Made by a program: the position numbers and the translations under genes
The notes under the pieces: generated by a model
The model's database searches: none
What the model was told of the DNA's origin: nothing
Seen by the model: the letters and a program-made list of their open reading frames with translations, nothing else
From: Leifsonia sp. NPDC080035
GTDB lineage: Bacteria > Actinomycetota > Actinomycetes > Actinomycetales > Microbacteriaceae
DNA: 64,000 nt
Assembly: GCF_040050925.1 (NCBI RefSeq)
Contig: NZ_CP157390.1
Location: forward strand, 124,001 to 188,000
Reading direction: 5' to 3'
In this document: one piece after another, positions 56,943 to 64,000 of the stretch
Layout: each line of letters starts with the position of its first letter
Numbering within the stretch: the stretch's first letter is position 1

Positions 56943-57010
56943 CCACGCGAGTACGCGGAAAGTGCGCCGAAAACCGCCGAGTACGCGGATCATCCACGTA
57001 CTCGGCGGTT
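56943..57010. repeat. Intergenic hairpin element, family A copy 3 (reverse orientation)
   Basis: Reverse complement of the element at 885-951, with CCGCCGAGTACG...CGTACTCGGCGG near its right end (56973-57008). It lies 3' of the YhgE-like membrane protein gene, up to its stop codon at 57018. Confidence 0.75.
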
Positions 57011-57017
57011 CGGGTGG

Positions 57018-58133
57018 TCAGGCCGCGGCCTCCGTGACCTCCTGGTTGCGGAAGTGCCCGGCCAGCATCGCGACCACCCCGACCGCGGCCCAGCCCAGCA
57101 GCACGAGCCACGGGAACGCGGTGGAGGCGTCCGGGAAGTAGGAGAGGTCGCGCAGCAGCGTCACGGATGCGCCAGGAACGAACCACTGCCCGATCTCGCC
57201 CCACGGCCCCACGAGGAACTGCAACGGCTGCGCCGCCGACGAGATCGGGTTGCCGACGAGCACCGTCAGCACCGCTCCGACCGCGATGCCCGGGCGGCCG
57301 AGCAGCGCGTTCATCCCGACGATGAACGCGGCGGTCGCGAACAGCGACAGCCCGACGGCGAGCGCGTTGAGCCAGAAGCTCCCCTGCAGGATGCCGAACC
57401 AGCCCTGCATGATACCCACGATGGCGAGGCCTCCGACGGCGGCGTACGCCGCCACGACCGTGAGCCGCCGCCAGCTTCCTGCCACCAGCAGCGAGATGAG
57501 CAGACCGCCGATCATCCCGCCCAGGACGAGCGGGAACGCCGCCGCCGTCAGTCCTACCCCGCGGGAGTCGGTGGAGGCGAGCGGCACGACGTCCGTGACG
57601 GGCACCGTGATCGTGGGTGCCGCAGTGCCGGCAGGCGCTCTCCCTGCGGCGATCGCCTGCTTCACGGCCGCAGCCGCCTGGGCGTTCGCCTGCTCCTGCA
57701 GTGTGCCAGCCACCCCGGTGAGCAGCTGGGTCACCGCCGCCCCGTTCGCCGACGCGGTCAGCACCTCGGGCTTGTCGCCGAGGATGATCGCGCCGTAGAC
57801 GTCCCTGGTGCGGATGCGGTCGACCGCATCCTGCCTCGTCGAGACCGCGGTCACGTCGAACGCGCCGTCGGCGGCCGCGTCGAGCTGCTTCTCGACCGCG
57901 CTCACCTGCGCGGCCGGGCCGGCGATCGCGATCGGGAGGTCCTTGACCGAGGAGGTGACCGTCGGCCAGAGGAACGCGAGCAGGAGCACGACGACGGCCG
58001 CGGCGGCGCCGAGGGCGAGCACGAGGGCGCGCGGCCACGGCGTGCGCGGGCCGCGCGGGCCTGGCGCGCCGGGCGCCGGCGGTCGACCGTCCGCGGTCTG
58101 GGGCGGAGCGGCGAGGGAGGTGTCGGTGACCAT
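57018..58133 (-). CDS. YhgE/Pip-like ABC-2 membrane protein
   Basis: 371 aa from ATG 58133 (GGAG 8 nt upstream); the longer frame to 58196 would run through the operators. One N-terminal helix (ALVLALGAAAAVVVLLLAFL), a ~150-residue extracytoplasmic domain (KDLPIAIAGPAAQVSAVEKQ, DVYGAIILGDKPEVL), then five C-terminal helices (FPLVLGGMIGGLLISLLVAG). Layout of ABC-2/YhgE-type exporters often encoded next to TetR repressors. No ATPase gene is adjacent. It is divergent from the TetR gene and shares its operators. Confidence 0.88.
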   Translation of the reverse strand: MVTDTSLAAPPQTADGRPPAPGAPGPRGPRTPWPRALVLALGAAAAVVVLLLAFLWPTVTSSVKDLPIAIAGPAAQVSAVEKQLDAAADGAFDVTAVSTRQDAVDRIRTRDVYGAIILGDKPEVLTASANGAAVTQLLTGVAGTLQEQANAQAAAAVKQAIAAGRAPAGTAAPTITVPVTDVVPLASTDSRGVGLTAAAFPLVLGGMIGGLLISLLVAGSWRRLTVVAAYAAVGGLAIVGIMQGWFGILQGSFWLNALAVGLSLFATAAFIVGMNALLGRPGIAVGAVLTVLVGNPISSAAQPLQFLVGPWGEIGQWFVPGASVTLLRDLSYFPDASTAFPWLVLLGWAAVGVVAMLAGHFRNQEVTEAAA

Positions 58134-58149
58134 GATGAACTCCAAACAA

Positions 58150-58211
58150 AACGAATACTCGTTCTTTATGGTGAGTCCGCGACACGGTATTGTCAAGAAC
58201 GATCATTCTTT
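58150..58211. promoter_or_regulatory. Two TetR operator-like sites between exporter and TetR gene
   Basis: AACGAATACTCGTT (58150-58163) has perfect 5-nt arms; AAGAACGATCATTCTT (58195-58210) is a 14-of-16 palindrome containing AACGA-N4-TC. The first lies beside the exporter start, the second beside the TetR start: one regulator can control both. Confidence 0.6.
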
Positions 58212-58246
58212 TTGCGCACGCATCGTGCACGACGGAGGAGCAAGGG

Positions 58247-58837
58247 ATGCCGAAGGTCACGGAGGAGCACCGCGTCGCCCGCAAGCACCAGATCGCCCGG
58301 GCTGCGCTCCGCTGCTTCGCCCGCAACGGCTTCGCGGCCACCTCGATGGCTGACATCATCGCCGAGTCCGGGCTGTCGGCCGGAGCGATCTACGGGCACT
58401 ACAAGAGCAAGGACGAGCTGATCGCGCTCGCGGTGTCCGAGATCCTGGACGCGCGCTTCCTCGAGGTCGCGGAGATCCGCGCCCAGGACCCGCTGCCCGC
58501 GCCGGGCGAGGTCGTCCGCACGCTCGTCACCGGCATCCTCACGCAGATCGGCGAGGTCCAGCTGCTGATCCAGGTGTGGGGCCAGGTCCCCATCAACCCC
58601 GAGCTGCGCACGATGGCCGCCGCGGTCGGCGGCCGCGTCCGGACGATGTTCGCCGACTACCTCACACAGTGGTTCGGCCGCGACCGCTCCCCCGCCGAGG
58701 CGCGGGCGCTCGGCGAGCGGTACTGCTCGCTGTACGTCGGGATCGTGCAGGGCTTCATGACGCAGACCGTGCTCTTCGAGGACTTCGACGGCGACGCGTA
58801 TCTGGATGCGGTGAGCGCCATCCACCTGGCCGGCTGA
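58247..58837 (+). CDS. TetR-family regulator of the YhgE-like exporter
   Basis: 196 aa from ATG 58247 with GGAGGAG upstream (the frame extends to 58190 only through the operator). HTH: RCFARNGFAATSMADIIAES followed by GLSAGAIYGHYKSKDELIAL, residues about 22-60. The C-terminal ligand domain is all-helical. Likely represses itself and the divergent exporter gene. Confidence 0.93.
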   Translation: MPKVTEEHRVARKHQIARAALRCFARNGFAATSMADIIAESGLSAGAIYGHYKSKDELIALAVSEILDARFLEVAEIRAQDPLPAPGEVVRTLVTGILTQIGEVQLLIQVWGQVPINPELRTMAAAVGGRVRTMFADYLTQWFGRDRSPAEARALGERYCSLYVGIVQGFMTQTVLFEDFDGDAYLDAVSAIHLAG

Positions 58838-58856
58838 CGCCCCCGCTCCTCGGCCG

Positions 58857-59660
58857 TCAGCCGCACGCCGCGGCGACCACCCGCGCGAGCCGCTTGCGGA
58901 TGATGTGGTCGTTCGCCTCCACCCGGTGCATCGTCACGTGCCGCATCGTCTCGATCACGGCGAGGCTGCCGGGCGCGATGAACGCATCCAGCGTTCCGTA
59001 GACGACCTGCACGGGCACCCGCACCCTGGAGAGATCGCTGACGACCGTCTGCCGTTCGATGCAGTTCTCCAGCGAGCGCACGAACGGCGTCCAATTGCGC
59101 TCGGTGATCTCGAAGACGCCCTTGATCGGCAGCATCCGGGCGAGGATGCCGGCGTTGCGGATGGTGAAGTCCTTATTGGCGCGGAGGAACTCGTACGCGC
59201 GCAGGTAGGCGCTCACCCGGCTGCGGACGCGCCGGTCGCCGATCTCGGCCGGGCTGCCGTAGATCGGCGGGCCGACGAGCACCAGACGGGACAGGGCGGA
59301 GGGATGCTGAGCGGCGTAGCGCGTGACGATCAGGCTCCCGAGCGAGTGCCCCACGAGCACGAACGGCTCGCGCAGCCGCAGAGACCGAAGCGTCCTTGCC
59401 AGGGCCGCCTCGTGCTCCTCGATCGTGTACCGGGCGTCGGCGGGGGCGGGCGAGCGCCCGAAGCCGAGGATGTCGATGGAGATCACCCGGTGCGTCGGCT
59501 CGAGAAGCGGCACGAGGTTCTGGAAGGTGACGGACGACGACGCGATCCCGTGCACGAGCACGACCACCGGACCCTCGCCCTCGTCGCCCGCGATGTGCAG
59601 CAGCGGAGCGCGCCGGAGCAGACGGTCCAGCGCGCGGCCCAGCCGCCCCCGCTCGGCCAC
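58857..59660 (-). CDS. Alpha/beta hydrolase
   Basis: 267 aa from GTG 59660, which overlaps the TetR stop by one base (TAGTG), so the two are coupled. Oxyanion motif VVLVHGIASSSVTFQNLVPL, nucleophile elbow LVGHSLGSLIVTRYAAQHP (Ser in GHSLG), an Asp in VVYGTLDAFIAPG and catalytic His in EANDHIIRKRL. C-C hydrolase/epoxide-hydrolase-like; substrate unknown. Confidence 0.92.
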   Translation of the reverse strand: MAERGRLGRALDRLLRRAPLLHIAGDEGEGPVVVLVHGIASSSVTFQNLVPLLEPTHRVISIDILGFGRSPAPADARYTIEEHEAALARTLRSLRLREPFVLVGHSLGSLIVTRYAAQHPSALSRLVLVGPPIYGSPAEIGDRRVRSRVSAYLRAYEFLRANKDFTIRNAGILARMLPIKGVFEITERNWTPFVRSLENCIERQTVVSDLSRVRVPVQVVYGTLDAFIAPGSLAVIETMRHVTMHRVEANDHIIRKRLARVVAAACG

Positions 59661-60241
59661 TAGGTGCTCCGCTCGTCCGGCCACCACGACGGGGTGAGCC
59701 GCGCCACCAGGGCGAGGAACGCGTCGACGTCGCGCGGCCGCGGACGGCTCAGCCAGACGTCGATCGCACCGATGATGCCGTCGGCGAGGTAGCGCTCGAT
59801 GGTGCGGCGGTCGATGTCGTCGGCGGCGGGCACCGAGACGCTGCGCTGGTCGAGCAGCAGCTCGATGGACCCCTGGAAATGCTCGCTGAGCATGGCGTGC
59901 AGGCTCGCGTCCCCGCTCTCGGCGCCGAGGCCGCGGCGGTAGATCGCGTCGTGCGCGTCCACGTGCTGCAGCACCGCCCTGGTGACCCCGCTGACCGCGG
60001 CGACCGCGTCCTCCGGCGCCACATCGACGAGGTAGGAGGCGCGGAGCTCATCCAGGTCGGCGCGGAGAACCCGCCGCAGCAGCTCCGCCGGCGACGACGC
60101 GTACGTGTAGACGGTCGATCGGTGAACGCCCGCCGCGGCGGCGAGGCCGGAGACGGTGACCTCGGTGATGGGGCCTGCGGTGGCGAGATCCTGGACGGCG
60201 GCGCTCAGGCTCGCGAGCGTCTTCTCCTGCCTGGCATCCAC
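59660..60241 (-). CDS. TetR-family regulator divergent from the SDR gene
   Basis: 193 aa from GTG 60241; a longer frame exists only as a shadow. HTH near residues 24-50: ITEVTVSGLAAAAGVHRSTV followed by YTYASSPAELLRRVL. C-terminal helical ligand domain. It is divergent from the SDR/acyl-CoA dehydrogenase genes across a perfect 22-bp palindrome, which it should bind. Confidence 0.92.
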   Translation of the reverse strand: MDARQEKTLASLSAAVQDLATAGPITEVTVSGLAAAAGVHRSTVYTYASSPAELLRRVLRADLDELRASYLVDVAPEDAVAAVSGVTRAVLQHVDAHDAIYRRGLGAESGDASLHAMLSEHFQGSIELLLDQRSVSVPAADDIDRRTIERYLADGIIGAIDVWLSRPRPRDVDAFLALVARLTPSWWPDERST

Positions 60242-60261
60242 CAGACGATCGTACAATGGAG

Positions 60262-60283
60262 TTATCCGACAGTTGTCGGATAA
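60262..60283. promoter_or_regulatory. Perfect 22-bp palindromic operator between TetR and SDR genes
   Basis: TTATCCGACA-GT-TGTCGGATAA: exact 10-nt arms, 21 bases upstream of the TetR start and 15 of the SDR start. It is a classic TetR-dimer site; the SDR ribosome site GAAAGGAG follows directly. Confidence 0.85.
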
Positions 60284-60298
60284 CGAAAGGAGATTTCC

Positions 60299-61054
60299 AT
60301 GGCTCAGTACGATGTCGCCGACCGGTCCGCCATCGTCACGGGAGGCGGGTCCGGCATCGGCCGCGCCGTCGCCCTCACCCTCGCCGCGAGCGGCGCCGCC
60401 GTTCTCGTCACCGACCTGAACGAGGAGCGCGCGCAGGCGGTCGTCGCCGAGATCCAGGCGGCAGGAGGCACCGCAGCCGCCCTCGCCGGCGACGTCACCG
60501 ATCCCGCGTTCGCCGCCGCCAGTGTCGAGGCCGCGCAGAAGCTCGCGCCGCTGAAGATCGCGGTGAACAACGCCGGCATCGGCGGCGAGGCAGCACCCGT
60601 CGCCGACTACTCGCTCGACGGCTGGCGGAAGGTCATCGAGGTCAACCTCAACGCCGTCCTCTACTCGATGCAGCCGCAGCTGACCGCGATGGCGGAGAAC
60701 GGCGGAGGCGCCATCGTCAACATGGCGTCCATCCTCGGCGCGGTCGGCTTCCCGAACTCGTCGGCGTACGTCACTGCCAAGCACGGCCTCGTCGGCCTCA
60801 CCCAGAACGCGGCGCTCGAGTACGCCGACAAGAAGGTGCGCGTCGTCGCCGTCGGCCCCGGCTTCATCAAGACCCCGCTCGTCGAGGCCAACATGAGCGC
60901 AGAGGCCCTGCAGTTCCTGGAGAGCAAGCACGCCCTCGGCCGCCTCGGCGAGCCCGAGGAGGTCGCCGCCCTCGTCGCTTTCCTCGCCTCGGACGCCGCG
61001 AGCTTCATCACCGGCAGCTACCACCTGGTCGACGGCGGCTACACCGCCCAGTGA
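60299..61054 (+). CDS. SDR-family oxidoreductase
   Basis: 251 aa from ATG 60299 with GAAAGGAGA upstream. NAD(P) loop TGGGSGIGRAVALTLAASG, NNAG in IAVNNAGIGG, catalytic Ser/Tyr/Lys in MASILGAVGFPNSSAYVTAK, and C-terminal SFITGSYHLVDGGYTAQ. Classical SDR, FabG/3-hydroxybutyrate-dehydrogenase-like. Directly under the TetR operator, so ligand-induced. Followed by an acyl-CoA dehydrogenase gene after 41 nt. Confidence 0.95.
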   Translation: MAQYDVADRSAIVTGGGSGIGRAVALTLAASGAAVLVTDLNEERAQAVVAEIQAAGGTAAALAGDVTDPAFAAASVEAAQKLAPLKIAVNNAGIGGEAAPVADYSLDGWRKVIEVNLNAVLYSMQPQLTAMAENGGGAIVNMASILGAVGFPNSSAYVTAKHGLVGLTQNAALEYADKKVRVVAVGPGFIKTPLVEANMSAEALQFLESKHALGRLGEPEEVAALVAFLASDAASFITGSYHLVDGGYTAQ

Positions 61055-61082
61055 TCCCCTGCCGTGCCCGGTCACGCTCCCC

Positions 61083-61088
61083 TAGGCT
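61083..61088 (+). promoter_or_regulatory. -10 box of the acyl-CoA dehydrogenase gene
   Basis: TAGGCT ends 7 nt before GTG 61096; the spacer contains GGAG, so both leaderless and read-through translation are possible. Confidence 0.45.
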
Positions 61089-61095
61089 GAGGAGC

Positions 61096-62256
61096 GTGAC
61101 CGAGCACGACGACCTCCTGAGCGATGACCGGATCGAACGATTCCGCGCGCGAGCGGCGCAGTACGACGCCGAGAACCGTTTCTTCACCGAGGACTTCGCT
61201 GAGCTGGCGGAGGCCGGCTACCTGAAGGCGCTGGTCCCGGTCGAGTTCGGTGGCCTCGGCCTCTCCCTCGAGCAGACCGCCCGGCTGCAGGTCCGGCTGG
61301 CCGGCGCGGCGCCCGCGACGGCGCTCGCGGTCAACATGCACCTGGTCTGGACGGGTATCGCCAAGACCCTGCGCGACCGCGGCGACGACTCCCTCGAGTT
61401 CCTGCTGCGCGAGGCGGGCGCGGGTGAGGTCTTCGCGTTCGGGCTGAGCGAGGCGGGCAACGACCTGGTCCTCTTCGGCTCGACGACGGACGCGCGTCCG
61501 CAGCCGGACGGCGGCTACCGCTTCCACGGCACCAAGATCTTCACCTCCCTCTCCCCCGCCTGGACGCGACTCGGGACGATGGGCCTCGACACGACGAGCG
61601 CTGATGCGCCCAAGATCGTCTACGGCTTCATCGACCGCACCGGCGGCGGCTTCGAGATCCGCGAGGACTGGGACACCGTCGGGATGCGCGCCACGCAGAG
61701 CAACACGACCGTCCTCGACGGCGCGCTCGCTCCGGCCGACCGCGTCGTCCGCCGCCTCGACCCCGGTCCCAACCCCGACCCGCTCGTGTTCGCGATCTTC
61801 GCGAACTTCGAGATCCTGCTCGCCGCCGTCTACACCGGCATCGGCGCGCGGGCGCTCGAGCTCGCGGTCGCCTCCGCGCACCGCAGGAAGAGCCTGAAGA
61901 ACGATGGCCGCAGCTACGCGAGCGACCCGGACATCCGCTGGCGGGTCGCCGAGGCGGCGATCGATCAGGATGCGCTCCTCCCACAGCTGGACGCGATCGC
62001 CAGGGACGTCGACACCCTCGCCGACAACGGCGCTCAGTGGTTCCCGAAGCTCGTCGGCATGAAGGTGCGCGCCACCGAGACCGCGCGGCGGGTCGTTGAC
62101 CAGGCCATCCGGGTCTCCGGCGGCTCCAGCTACTTCTCCGGGAACGAGCTCGGCCGGCTGTACCGCGACGTGCTGGCCGGGCTGTTCCACCCCTCCGACG
62201 CCGAGTCGGCCCACAACACCGTCGCCAACGCCTGGCTCGGCCCGGCGGAGGACTGA
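61096..62256 (+). CDS. Acyl-CoA dehydrogenase-family flavoprotein
   Basis: 386 aa from GTG 61096. N-terminal helical domain (EDFAELAEAGYLKALVPVEF, GGLGLSLEQTARLQVRLAGA), central FAD-binding beta domain (FAFGLSEAGNDLVLFGST, YRFHGTKIFTSLSP) and C-terminal helices (VDQAIRVSGGSSYFSGNELG, RLYRDVLAGLFHPSDAES). The usual catalytic Glu is not clear, and the end resembles DszC/SfnC-like flavin monooxygenases of this family. The reaction may be monooxygenation rather than dehydrogenation. Confidence 0.85.
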   Translation: MTEHDDLLSDDRIERFRARAAQYDAENRFFTEDFAELAEAGYLKALVPVEFGGLGLSLEQTARLQVRLAGAAPATALAVNMHLVWTGIAKTLRDRGDDSLEFLLREAGAGEVFAFGLSEAGNDLVLFGSTTDARPQPDGGYRFHGTKIFTSLSPAWTRLGTMGLDTTSADAPKIVYGFIDRTGGGFEIREDWDTVGMRATQSNTTVLDGALAPADRVVRRLDPGPNPDPLVFAIFANFEILLAAVYTGIGARALELAVASAHRRKSLKNDGRSYASDPDIRWRVAEAAIDQDALLPQLDAIARDVDTLADNGAQWFPKLVGMKVRATETARRVVDQAIRVSGGSSYFSGNELGRLYRDVLAGLFHPSDAESAHNTVANAWLGPAED

Positions 62257-62266
62257 GAGGAGCAGG

Positions 62267-63379
62267 ATGCGCCCCATCACCGCCCAGGACTTCGCCACGC
62301 GGCTCTCCCGCGGCGCCGAGCACGCCAGAGAGGCCGGCTTCGACGGGCTCCTGATCGCGCCGGGTCCAGACCTCGCGTACTTCGCGGACTACCTCCCGAT
62401 CGCCACCACCGAGCGCATCACGCTGCTCGTCGTTCCCGCCGAGGGCGAGCCGACCATGATCGTCCCCGTGCTGGAGCATGACAGCGCGGCCGAGACCACC
62501 GCAGCGGGCACCTTCCGCATCGTCGACTGGCGCGACGGCCAGGACGAGTACGTCCCCACCGCCGCGCTGCTCAACGCCGCCGGCCGGTACGCGGTCTCCG
62601 ACGCCCTGTGGGCCATGCACCTGCTCGGCCTGCAGGAGAAGCTTCCGGAGGCGCGGTTCGAGTCCCTCTCCCACGCGCTGCCGATGCTGCGCGCGGTGAA
62701 GGGCCCCGACGAGATCGACCGCCTCGCCGCCGCAGGCGCCGCCGCCGACGCGACCTTCGAGGACATCCTCGGCGTCCGGTTCGCGGGACGGACCGAGAAC
62801 GAGGTGGCCGCCGACCTCGCGCACCTGCTGCGCGAGCACGGGCACGCGCAGGTGGACTTCACCGTCGTCGGGTCCGGCCCGAACGGCGCCAACCCGCATC
62901 ACGAGGCAGGCGAGCGCACCATCCTCGACGGGGACATGGTGGTGCTCGACTTCGGCGGGATCATGGACGGCTACGGGTCGGACACCACCCGCACCGTGCA
63001 CGTCGGTGAGCCGACGGACGAGGAGCACGAGGTCTTCGAGGTCGTCAAGCGCGCCCAGCAGGCCGCGTTCGATGCGGTCGCCGTCGGTGTCGCGTGCCAG
63101 GAGATCGACAGGGCTGCGCGGGCGGTGATCGCCGACGCGGGATACGGCGAGTACTTCATCCACCGCGTCGGCCACGGCATCGGGATGACCACCCACGAGC
63201 CGCCGTACATGGTCGAGGGCGAGGAGCGGCCGATCGAGGCCGGGATGTGCTTCTCCATCGAGCCGGGGATCTACCTGCCCGGCCGTTTCGGCGTCCGGAT
63301 CGAGGACATCGTCGTGGCCGACCACGACGGCGCCCACCGCCTCAACAACACCAGCCGCGAGCTGCACATCGTCCAGTGA
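62267..63379 (+). CDS. M24-family Xaa-Pro aminopeptidase
   Basis: 370 aa from ATG 62267 (AGGAGCAGG upstream). Creatinase-type N-domain, then a pita-bread catalytic domain with all five metal ligands: the two Asp in LDFGGIMDGYGSDTTRTVHV, His in HRVGHGIGMTTHEP, and Glu in CFSIEPGIYLP and VRIEDIVVADH. Cuts N-terminal residues before proline. Its stop overlaps the DUF445 start (GTGA). Confidence 0.95.
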   Translation: MRPITAQDFATRLSRGAEHAREAGFDGLLIAPGPDLAYFADYLPIATTERITLLVVPAEGEPTMIVPVLEHDSAAETTAAGTFRIVDWRDGQDEYVPTAALLNAAGRYAVSDALWAMHLLGLQEKLPEARFESLSHALPMLRAVKGPDEIDRLAAAGAAADATFEDILGVRFAGRTENEVAADLAHLLREHGHAQVDFTVVGSGPNGANPHHEAGERTILDGDMVVLDFGGIMDGYGSDTTRTVHVGEPTDEEHEVFEVVKRAQQAAFDAVAVGVACQEIDRAARAVIADAGYGEYFIHRVGHGIGMTTHEPPYMVEGEERPIEAGMCFSIEPGIYLPGRFGVRIEDIVVADHDGAHRLNNTSRELHIVQ

Positions 63380-64000
63380 CGGCAGCGACGGCCGACCGCG
63401 ACGCGGAGCGACGGCGGGCGCTCCGCCGGATGAAGCTGCTGGCGACCGGACTGCTGATCGTCGCCGCGGTGGTGTTCGCCGTGGCGTTCGCGCTGCAGGA
63501 GCGCTACCCGTGGCTCGGCTACGTCCGGGCCGCGGCCGAGGGCGCGATGGTCGGTGCGCTGGCGGACTGGTTCGCGGTGACCGCGCTGTTCCGGCACCCG
63601 CTCGGGCTGCGCATCCCGCACACGGCGATCATCCCGACCCGCAAGGACGAGATCGGCGAGAGCCTCGGCGAGTTCGTGGAGACCAATTTCCTCTCCGACG
63701 AGGTGGTCGCCGGCCGGCTCGGCACGCTCGACCTGGCCGGCGCGATCGCGGACTGGCTCGCCCGACCGGCCAACGCGCGGCGGGTGGTCACCGAGGTCTC
63801 CGGCGGGCTGACCGGGATCGCCGGACTGCTCGACGACGACAGGATGCGCGATGCGGTGGAGGCGGTGGTCCGCACCCACATCGTGGAACCGAAATGGGGC
63901 CCGCCGCTCGGACGCCTCGGCGATCGGGTGCTCGCCTCCGGCGGACACCGCGAGGCGGTGGACCTGCTGCTCGACCGGCTGGACGACTGGCTCGCCGCGC
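63376..64000 (+). CDS. DUF445-family membrane protein (3' end outside window)
   Basis: 208 codons seen from GTG 63376; continues past the window. One N-terminal helix (KLLATGLLIVAAVVFAVAFA), then AAAEGAMVGALADWFAVTAL and FRHPLGLRIPHTAIIPTRKD, the DUF445 signature. A long soluble helical part begins after. The family is widespread; function unknown. Translationally coupled to the aminopeptidase. Confidence 0.9.
   Translation, partial: MTAATADRDAERRRALRRMKLLATGLLIVAAVVFAVAFALQERYPWLGYVRAAAEGAMVGALADWFAVTALFRHPLGLRIPHTAIIPTRKDEIGESLGEFVETNFLSDEVVAGRLGTLDLAGAIADWLARPANARRVVTEVSGGLTGIAGLLDDDRMRDAVEAVVRTHIVEPKWGPPLGRLGDRVLASGGHREAVDLLLDRLDDWLAA

Noticed and set aside
885..57010. CRISPR array or tRNA cluster from the repeated short sequences
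   Set aside because: The repeats are dispersed single palindromes between genes, with no regular spacing, spacers or cloverleaf structure.

Overview
The window is a gene-dense, very GC-rich stretch of actinobacterial chromosome. The best fit is Microbacteriaceae (Leifsonia/Microbacterium-like). This rests on base composition (judged by eye, not computed), many GTG starts, frequent ATGA/GTGA/TGATG gene junctions, TAnnnT -10 boxes placed 6-9 nt before start codons (leaderless transcripts), and a Phe-type (class Ic-like) ribonucleotide reductase. Genus is inference. I see no rRNA, tRNA, CRISPR array, IS element or prophage. No stretch over about 300 bases lacks a gene; the longest gaps (1724-1991, 41652-41870, 50694-50909, 53400-53651) hold the regulatory signals listed.

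Layout. 1-9.2 kb: end of a drug-type ABC ATPase gene, a small HTH/ClpN regulatory pair with its own palindromic promoter, L-serine dehydratase, a sulfurtransferase, glutathione peroxidase, a DksA-type zinc finger protein and a large LuxR-type (LAL) regulator. 9.3-16 kb: housekeeping singles (FMN reductase, aldo/keto reductase, phosphoesterase, DUF7059-type methyltransferase, acylphosphatase, class IV aminotransferase, DHFR-like reductase). 28.5-15.9 kb (minus strand): an eleven-gene run of LacI regulator, sugar ABC importer, two ADP-ribosylglycohydrolases, a PfkB kinase, a glycosidase-like/SUMF chimera, a family III CoA-transferase, an HpcH/CitE lyase and an esterase. It looks like a complete uptake-and-degradation route for an unknown ribosylated or glycosylated compound. 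28.5-42.4 kb: DUF255 protein, aldo/keto reductase, a small toxin-antitoxin pair, acyl-CoA ligase, HrpA helicase, SDR and an amino-acid ABC importer. 47.1-42.5 kb (minus): sulfurtransferase, cysteine synthase-like enzyme, flavin-dependent monooxygenase and a histidine-ammonia-lyase homologue that lacks the MIO-forming Ala-Ser-Gly. 49.6-47.2 kb: secreted protease with cell-wall-binding repeats. 53.4-49.7 kb: ribonucleotide reductase operon in which the redox-active CxxC tail of NrdA is a separate 25-residue ORF and the nrdB ribosome site and start are duplicated. 53.6-64 kb: MFS transporter, an AbiEi/DUF559-like gene bracketed by hairpins, YhgE-like exporter with TetR, a second TetR with hydrolase/SDR/acyl-CoA dehydrogenase/aminopeptidase genes, and a truncated DUF445 gene.

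The most distinctive non-coding feature is a set of eleven long intergenic hairpins, always 3' of genes and never between divergent genes. They fall into recurring sequence families, and five of them, with three different stems, share the same 10-nt core CGACACGCCG.
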